DNA of 34,434 nt from Verrucomicrobiota bacterium (GTDB lineage Bacteria > Verrucomicrobiota > Verrucomicrobiia > Limisphaerales > JACQFS01). Each line of letters begins with the position of its first letter. The first letter of the stretch is position 1. The notes beneath the pieces are model-generated. The model was not told the DNA's origin. It saw nothing but the letters and a program-made list of their open reading frames with translations, and did not search any database. Positions 29,323-34,434 of this stretch are shown piece by piece. The DNA lies in contig JACQFS010000119.1 in the NCBI GenBank assembly GCA_016199935.1, forward strand, positions 1 through 34,434, written 5' to 3'. The translations under genes were made by a program, and so were the position numbers.

Positions 29323-32300
29323 TCAGCGGACGGGAATCCGGTTGGTCATTCCGACGGGCAGGCCCGGACGAATCGAAAACGATGAGGGAGAAAGAAAACC
29401 ATTCGTGCCGGGCCGGGCGCCGTGGTCGCGGAGGAAAGCGATCATGTTCGTGCGCATCAGCGCATTCGTCCAGACGGGCGCAGGCCCGCCCAAGACCGAC
29501 GGCGGCGGCCCCATCGGCCATTGGACCAGCGCTAGCGCGGTCCGCCCATTTACCGTCGCGAGTTCGAGCTGCGCGCCGTGGGCGAGCAGCAGCGCCACGA
29601 AATTTGTGTCGCCCCGCAGCGCGGCGAGATGAATGGGACCGAAGCCGCCATCCATCAAACCCAGCACTCTTCCGGTGCCGCGGACGGCTTCGCGCGCGTT
29701 GGGGTCTGCGCCGTGATCCAAGAGCAGGCGCGCGCCGTCCGCCGCGCCGATCGCGGCGATGCAGAACAAAGGCGGGCGCCCGAGCGTATTCGTCGCGTTG
29801 ACCGAAGCCCCGGATTCGATCAGCCATTCCATCACCTCACGCTGCCCGGCCGACGCCGCCTCGACCAGCGCCCGATCCAGCAATGGAGCGGAGCCATTGG
29901 CGCGCACGAATTCCTTCACCACCGCGAGGTGGCCGAGCCGCACGTCATCCGTGAACGAGAGCCGCGCGCCCGCGGCCCGCAGCGCCTCGGCGATCCGCGC
30001 CTGTCCGCGACGCTCGGCGCGGCCGAGCAGCGACTCGCCGGTCGCGGCGTTCATTTGATTGGCCGTCCATCCGTGCGCGAGCAGAAACTCGACGGAGGCG
30101 AGCTGCCCGGCATCAATCGCCGCCACCATCGCGCCCGTTGTGGAAGAGCGGTAGCTGGCCTGGGGCGACGAGGAGTCGGGATTCGCCAGCGCCAGGGCCA
30201 GCTCGTTGGTGCGCCCCAACTGCGCGGCCATCGTCGCGTCGAGCCGCGCGCCCGCGGTGATCAACCGCTCGACGACTGCGGTCTGGCCGCGGATGGAAGC
30301 CTGTTGGATCAACACACGATCGAAGTGCGCCGGCTCGGCCAGCCGCGGCTCGCGCCGGAGGTATTCGTCAATGAGGTCGAGTTCGCCGGACTCGATGGCC
30401 TCGCGAAAACTGTGCGCGCGGCCCGGAAGTCTCAGCTCGTTGGGGTTCAGCCCGCGCGCGGTGCCGGCGAGGAGGAGCGGCGATTCGCCCAGCCGGTTGG
30501 TCACCATCGGGTCCGCGCCTTTGGCCGCGAGCAGCGAGACGAGGTCGTGATTGCCCGAGCGCAGGGCGAGATGCAGCGCCGTGTCGCCGTGATCATCCTG
30601 CGCATTGAGCCGCGTTCGCGCGGTGACCAGTGCGTTGCCAATGTTATCCTGCGCGTCCGGCCGATTTCGCCCAATGACCTTCGCGGCACCAGACGCGCGC
30701 ATGAAGAACAGTGGCTGCTTGTCGAGCTTCGCCAGGTAATGCAGGGCGGTCTGTCCGGCGGCATCCGTCGCGTTGACATCGGCACCCGCCGCCACGAATT
30801 GTTTTGCCTGATCCGCCACGCCATCCCAAGGCCAGCTCCGTTTGAGGAGCAAATGCAGCGCGGTCCGGCCCGAAGCATCGCGCGCATTGTGCGACACCAG
30901 CAAGGATAGCAGCGACACGTCTTCACCCGGTTTCGCGGGAGTCGCGGGCGTTGCCCCCCCGGATGCCCGCCGGGAGTCGTTTTGCAAAGCCCATTCGATC
31001 AGCGACTGGTCCTCGTCGAATTCGATGTTCGGGCTGGCCCCTTTCTCCAGCAGCATCCGCGTCACCGGCAGCGACCCGAGCGCCAAGCGCAACACTGGCT
31101 GCCCGTTGGTGGTGCGCCGATTCGGATCGGCTCCCTGATTGATGAACAGCCGGGTCAGCTTTTCGTCACCGCGCAGTGCGGCCAGCATCAACGGTGTGAT
31201 CCCATCCTTGTTACGAACGTCAACCCGGACGCCGTAGGCGATGATTGCCTCGGCGCATTTGAGCGCCCCAACGTTCGCGGGAGGGGCATTCGGCAGAAGG
31301 GTCGCCTGGGAACTAATCCGCTCGGACCGGACGAAGCTCGCGAACACGTCTTCCGTCGTGCATCCCGCCACCGCCGCGTAGTGCAGCGCCGTGTTCCCTT
31401 CGCGATCCACCGCGTTGACGTCCGCGCCCGCGCGCACGAGGCGCGCGAGATTGGTGAGCCACTGGTTCGTCGGCGCGCCGCCGGAATGATTCACCATCGC
31501 CAGTTTGTGCAGCGGCGTCTGGCCGAGCGCGTTGGCCGCCTTCACGTTCGCGCCGCGCCGGAGCAGGAAGCCGAACACATCCGCCTGCGTCTGCGGCGGC
31601 GGCCAGGTCGCGGGCACTGGCGCGACCTTCGGGCGGAACGGGCGCGTAAGCGATGTCAGCCACGGCGCTTTCGCTTGCGCGTTCTGCCACCACGTCGGCG
31701 GGGGCGGCGGGACCGGGACGAAATTGTTTTCCAGCATCGCGCGCAGGTGCAGCAGGGTGTCGCCTTGCTGGTTGGTCGCGTTGAGGTTCGCGCCGGCGTC
31801 GAGCAGCGTTTCCAGCACGGCGAAATGTGTCGTCGGAAACCCGGGTTGCCCGCCCGCGGCGAGGTGCAGCGCCGGATGTCCGTCCACATCGCGCGCGTCA
31901 ATCTTCACGCCGCGCTTGAGGAATTCCTTCACCAACACCGGGTCGCCCACCCGCGCCGCGAGATGCAGCGGCGTGGTGACGTTGGTTCCGCCTTTGGAAA
32001 ACTGCGCGCCGCGATCCAGCAGTTGGCGCACGGCCGGCAGTTGGCGGGCGGCGACCGCATGCGTGAGCGCGTTCCACCCGCGCGGGTCCACCGCATTGAC
32101 CTGTGCGCCGGCGGCGAGCAGCGCGCCGAGCGAGCTCATTTCGCCGCGCACGGCCGTCATCATTAGCGGCGTTTGCCCGCCGCGGTTCGTGGATGTGCGC
32201 GCCTCAATGGGCGCGCCCAGACTCAGGAGCAGCGCGGCCAGGCCCTCGTTGCGAAGTTCCAGCGCGAGGTGGAGTGGCGTGAAGCCGGTGGTGTTCGTGA

Positions 32301-33756
32301 CCGAGATGAGGGCCGGCTCCGCGCGCAACACGGCGACGGTGGCGTTCGTGTGGTTGAGTCGGACCGCGGACCAGATGCTCCAGCGCGCGCCGTTCTCGAT
32401 CAATTGGTCCACGATCTCGTTCCGGCGGTCGGGTTTCGCCGCCACGGGGGGCCAGGAACGAGTCCAACCGCCGAACCAAATATTCTTCGGCGGCCACGAC
32501 GCCACCAAGTCCAGCGCAGTCTGGCCGGCGGCGTTGGTGGCGTTGACGGGGATCGGCAGGTCGAGCAAGGCGAGGAGCGCGTCCTGATCCTCCCGCTCGG
32601 CCGCGAGCGGAAGCAGCGAGCCGAGCTGCTCTTTCAACCCGGGCTGCCCGAGCCGGTTGGTCGCGGCGGCGAGGAACTCGTCAAACAATTCGCGCGGCCC
32701 GGCACGCAACGTCGCCTCGAGCAACGCCACCGGGCGGTCCGGGCCGGCGGCGATCAAAACATCGGCGCCGCTTTCGATCAGGAACCTCGCGGTCTCCGTC
32801 ACCTCGGGGGACACGCGCGTGGAATAGCGATCGCGGGGCAGCTCGCGAAGCAGCAGCGCGCCGAGTGGCGTTTGACCGGCCGGGCTGTTGGTCGCATTGA
32901 CGGAAGCACCGAGTTGAAGCAGGGCGGATAGCAAGTTGGAGTCGCCCCGGCGGGCCGCGAGGTGCATCAACGTCCCGCCTTCGCTGGTGCGCCCGTCGAG
33001 CAGGGCGCGGTTGGTCAACGCTCCGAACCATTCGTCGAACAACTCGCGCGGGCCGTCGCGCAAAGTTATCTCCAAGGCCTCGATCGAAGGCTCAGGGTGC
33101 GTCGCCCGCCACACGTCCGCGCCGCGGGCGACCAGCAACCGTGCGACCACCGCGCGGTTGGATTGCGTATCAGCTCTGAATTTGACGCGCGTTTGCTCGC
33201 GAAGAAAAGCCCCGAGCGGAGTGAGACCCGAGGGGTCGCGCCGATCGGGCGTGGCCCCGGAATCGAGCAGCAGGCGCACGGTTTCCAACTCGCCTTCCCG
33301 GGCGGCGAAATGAAGCGGAGCCTGGCGGTTGGTCGCCCCGATGTCCACGGAGGCCAGTCCGTTGATGTCCACGCCCAGCGCGAGCAGTTGGCGGATGGAC
33401 CCGGTCGCACCGCGCTCGGCGGCCGCCGCCAGCAAGCCCGGACCGCCTTCGGCAAAGGTCGGCATGGGATCACGCACGTAGCCCAGCAGCGCGCGCAATT
33501 CACCGCCCACCGGCCAGTTCGTGACGACGCTCCAGTGGGTCGCGAAATAGTTGGAGCGGGCCGCGCGTTGCAGTTGGAGCGGAGGAAGATAATAGAACCT
33601 GCCGGACCGCTGGATTTGATCGGAGTTCCACTTCCGAAAACTCTTCAACTCCGCTTCCCACTCGGCCGGGCTCATGCCGATCGCGGCCCAAGTGCCACCC
33701 AGCAGCGCGAGCACGCAAATCGTCGCGACTCGAAATGGCTGGCCGAAACTTCGCAT
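29323..33756 (-). CDS. Very large exported ankyrin-repeat protein
   Basis: A 1477-residue protein. The ATG at 33756 directly precedes a signal peptide or anchor (MRSFGQPFRVATICVLALLG then GTWAAIG); a TTG at 33801 would add 15 residues. After a ~90-residue unique region (SPAEWEAELKSFRKWNSDQI, FATHWSVVTNWPVGGEL), about two dozen ankyrin units fill the chain, for example APLHFAAREGELETVRLLLD, GQTPLMMTAVRGEMSSLGAL, TTPLHLAARVGDPVLVKEFL, GITPLMLAALRGDEKLTRLF, GDTALHLALRSGNHDLVSLL and GPIHLAALRGDTNFVALLLA. Many units are separated by irregular inserts; one is Pro/Trp-rich (VPVPPPPPTWWQ ... ATWPPPQTQ). No enzymatic domain is visible. Ankyrin proteins bind other proteins; export suggests a periplasmic, surface or secreted binding role. 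It follows the next ankyrin gene by 67 nt and is probably in one unit with it. Confidence 0.85.
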   Translation of the reverse strand: MRSFGQPFRVATICVLALLGGTWAAIGMSPAEWEAELKSFRKWNSDQIQRSGRFYYLPPLQLQRAARSNYFATHWSVVTNWPVGGELRALLGYVRDPMPTFAEGGPGLLAAAAERGATGSIRQLLALGVDINGLASVDIGATNRQAPLHFAAREGELETVRLLLDSGATPDRRDPSGLTPLGAFLREQTRVKFRADTQSNRAVVARLLVARGADVWRATHPEPSIEALEITLRDGPRELFDEWFGALTNRALLDGRTSEGGTLMHLAARRGDSNLLSALLQLGASVNATNSPAGQTPLGALLLRELPRDRYSTRVSPEVTETARFLIESGADVLIAAGPDRPVALLEATLRAGPRELFDEFLAAATNRLGQPGLKEQLGSLLPLAAEREDQDALLALLDLPIPVNATNAAGQTALDLVASWPPKNIWFGGWTRSWPPVAAKPDRRNEIVDQLIENGARWSIWSAVRLNHTNATVAVLRAEPALISVTNTTGFTPLHLALELRNEGLAALLLSLGAPIEARTSTNRGGQTPLMMTAVRGEMSSLGALLAAGAQVNAVDPRGWNALTHAVAARQLPAVRQLLDRGAQFSKGGTNVTTPLHLAARVGDPVLVKEFLKRGVKIDARDVDGHPALHLAAGGQPGFPTTHFAVLETLLDAGANLNATNQQGDTLLHLRAMLENNFVPVPPPPPTWWQNAQAKAPWLTSLTRPFRPKVAPVPATWPPPQTQADVFGFLLRRGANVKAANALGQTPLHKLAMVNHSGGAPTNQWLTNLARLVRAGADVNAVDREGNTALHYAAVAGCTTEDVFASFVRSERISSQATLLPNAPPANVGALKCAEAIIAYGVRVDVRNKDGITPLMLAALRGDEKLTRLFINQGADPNRRTTNGQPVLRLALGSLPVTRMLLEKGASPNIEFDEDQSLIEWALQNDSRRASGGATPATPAKPGEDVSLLSLLVSHNARDASGRTALHLLLKRSWPWDGVADQAKQFVAAGADVNATDAAGQTALHYLAKLDKQPLFFMRASGAAKVIGRNRPDAQDNIGNALVTARTRLNAQDDHGDTALHLALRSGNHDLVSLLAAKGADPMVTNRLGESPLLLAGTARGLNPNELRLPGRAHSFREAIESGELDLIDEYLRREPRLAEPAHFDRVLIQQASIRGQTAVVERLITAGARLDATMAAQLGRTNELALALANPDSSSPQASYRSSTTGAMVAAIDAGQLASVEFLLAHGWTANQMNAATGESLLGRAERRGQARIAEALRAAGARLSFTDDVRLGHLAVVKEFVRANGSAPLLDRALVEAASAGQREVMEWLIESGASVNATNTLGRPPLFCIAAIGAADGARLLLDHGADPNAREAVRGTGRVLGLMDGGFGPIHLAALRGDTNFVALLLAHGAQLELATVNGRTALALVQWPMGPPPSVLGGPAPVWTNALMRTNMIAFLRDHGARPGTNGFLSPSSFSIRPGLPVGMTNRIPVR

Positions 33757-33823
33757 GGCTGGATCTGCTTTGACCGTAGCCGCAAGGCCCCGACGATTCA
33801 ATGCTCATCCGCCCGCGCGCCGT

Positions 33824-34434
33824 TCACTCCTTCGCGCCGTGCTCACGCAGGAATTTCGCGAGCTCCGTGCGCTGGGTTTGGTTTCGCAACACGGACGTGT
33901 TGCGATTCGGCGGCAGGCGGAGATACGCATAGCTTCCGGACTGCGTAACCAGTGCGAGCGGCGTCTTTCCCGCGCGGTTCTTCGTGTGAATGTCCGCGCC
34001 GGCGGCGAGCAGCGCCTCGATGATTTCGCGGTTGGCGGCCAGCACGGCGAAGTGCAGCGGCGTGTGGCCGGTGTCGCTGGAACTGATTCGCGGCCGGCTC
34101 TGCCGCGCGCTTTCGGCTCCCGTCGCGGGAACTTTCCGCTCCAACAGCAGCCGGACGGTTTCGAGATTTCCCGCGCCCGCGGCGTAGTGCAACGGCGTGA
34201 AGCCGAAGTCATCCACGGCTTGAAGGTCGGCTTCATTGACGACGAGCACGCGAAGGAGACTCGCGTCCTTCATCGCCGCGGCGTGGTGAACGGGCTGCCG
34301 CCGTCCGTAACCTCCCACCGCGTTGACCTGCGCGCCGGCGGCGATGAGCTGGAGTGCGGTCTCCGTTTTTCCCGAAGTGATCGCGAGCAGGAGGGGCGTG
34401 GCGCCGTCGCCGGCCGGCGCCTCGAGGCCGGCGC
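33824..34434 (-). CDS. Ankyrin-repeat protein, 5' end beyond window
   Basis: The frame is open from the right window edge to the stop at 33824-33826, so the N-terminus is missing; a GTG at 34318 lies inside a repeat and is not a credible start. The visible ~200 residues hold at least four ankyrin units: DGATPLLLAITSGKTETALQ with AAGAQVNA, RQPVHHAAAMKDASLLRVLV, GFTPLHYAAGAGNLETVRLL, and GHTPLHFAVLAANREIIEAL with LLAAGADIHTKN, then GKTPLALVTQSGSYAYL. The C-terminus is a half repeat (LAKFLREHGAKE), which is also how the large neighbour ends (IAFLRDHGARPG), so the two are probably paralogues. No signal can be judged. Likely co-transcribed with the 1477-residue ankyrin gene. Confidence 0.85.
   Translation of the reverse strand, partial: AGLEAPAGDGATPLLLAITSGKTETALQLIAAGAQVNAVGGYGRRQPVHHAAAMKDASLLRVLVVNEADLQAVDDFGFTPLHYAAGAGNLETVRLLLERKVPATGAESARQSRPRISSSDTGHTPLHFAVLAANREIIEALLAAGADIHTKNRAGKTPLALVTQSGSYAYLRLPPNRNTSVLRNQTQRTELAKFLREHGAKE

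Overview
The window looks like a chromosomal piece of a high-GC member of the Verrucomicrobia (PVC superphylum), probably a Pedosphaera/Limisphaera-like lineage. The lineage is inferred from gene content: three PEP-CTERM surface proteins, a secreted DUF6797 – ThuA – DUF1549/DUF1553 – DUF1501 gene series typical of Planctomycetes and Verrucomicrobia, many signal peptides, starts that nearly all lack a Shine-Dalgarno sequence, and abundant short palindromic repeats. No 16S gene or database search was available.

Layout. (1) 1-1136, minus strand: a collagen-like protein cut by the window edge and an upstream coiled-coil/FN3-like protein. (2) 1137-1826: a 690-nt gap with degenerate ~42-bp repeats, inverted repeats and an 11-G run. 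(3) 1827-6172, plus strand, AT-richer: a membrane-anchored Calx-beta protein followed by three PEP-CTERM paralogues. A tandem duplication carried a 3' scrap of the Calx-beta gene along, and the paralogues share near-identical patches in a mosaic pattern. (4) 6277-10502: a NYN-domain protein coupled to a membrane-anchored vWA-like protein, riboflavin synthase, a small lipoprotein and tRNA-Leu(GAG) on the minus strand, and a TPR protein. (5) 10487-12823, minus: an Fe-S Rad3/DinG-type helicase with an N-terminal RecB/Cas4-like nuclease domain. (6) 13029-15018, plus: a patatin-like lipoprotein translationally overlapping a frameshifted 3-methyladenine DNA glycosylase. (7) 15124-29294, plus: a long run of mainly exported catabolic proteins (DUF6797, ThuA, DUF1549/1553, DUF1501, serine hydrolase, a broken alpha/beta hydrolase, a beta-propeller protein, an FAD oxidoreductase with a golvesin-like tail), ending with a short cytoplasmic aldehyde-dehydrogenase-like protein. 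(8) 29323-34434, minus: two neighbouring ankyrin-repeat proteins, one of 1477 aa with an export signal and one cut by the window edge.

How the genes may work together. Region 7 reads as a periplasmic or cell-surface module for attacking complex carbohydrates or esters, inferred from family membership; no substrate can be named. Region 3 encodes surface proteins processed by an exosortase that lies elsewhere. Two genes are visibly damaged: the glycosylase by a one-base shift, and the alpha/beta hydrolase by an internal deletion that removes the expected catalytic acid region.

The observation most worth pursuing is a pair of ~54-bp palindromic elements inside the DUF1549/DUF1553 coding sequence. 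Both are read through in frame and sit at interdomain or loop positions, like the Rickettsia palindromic elements. Other palindromic repeats lie between genes. Three genes also carry a CTAG[CT][GT]T box 6-7 nt before the ATG, which suggests leaderless transcription.
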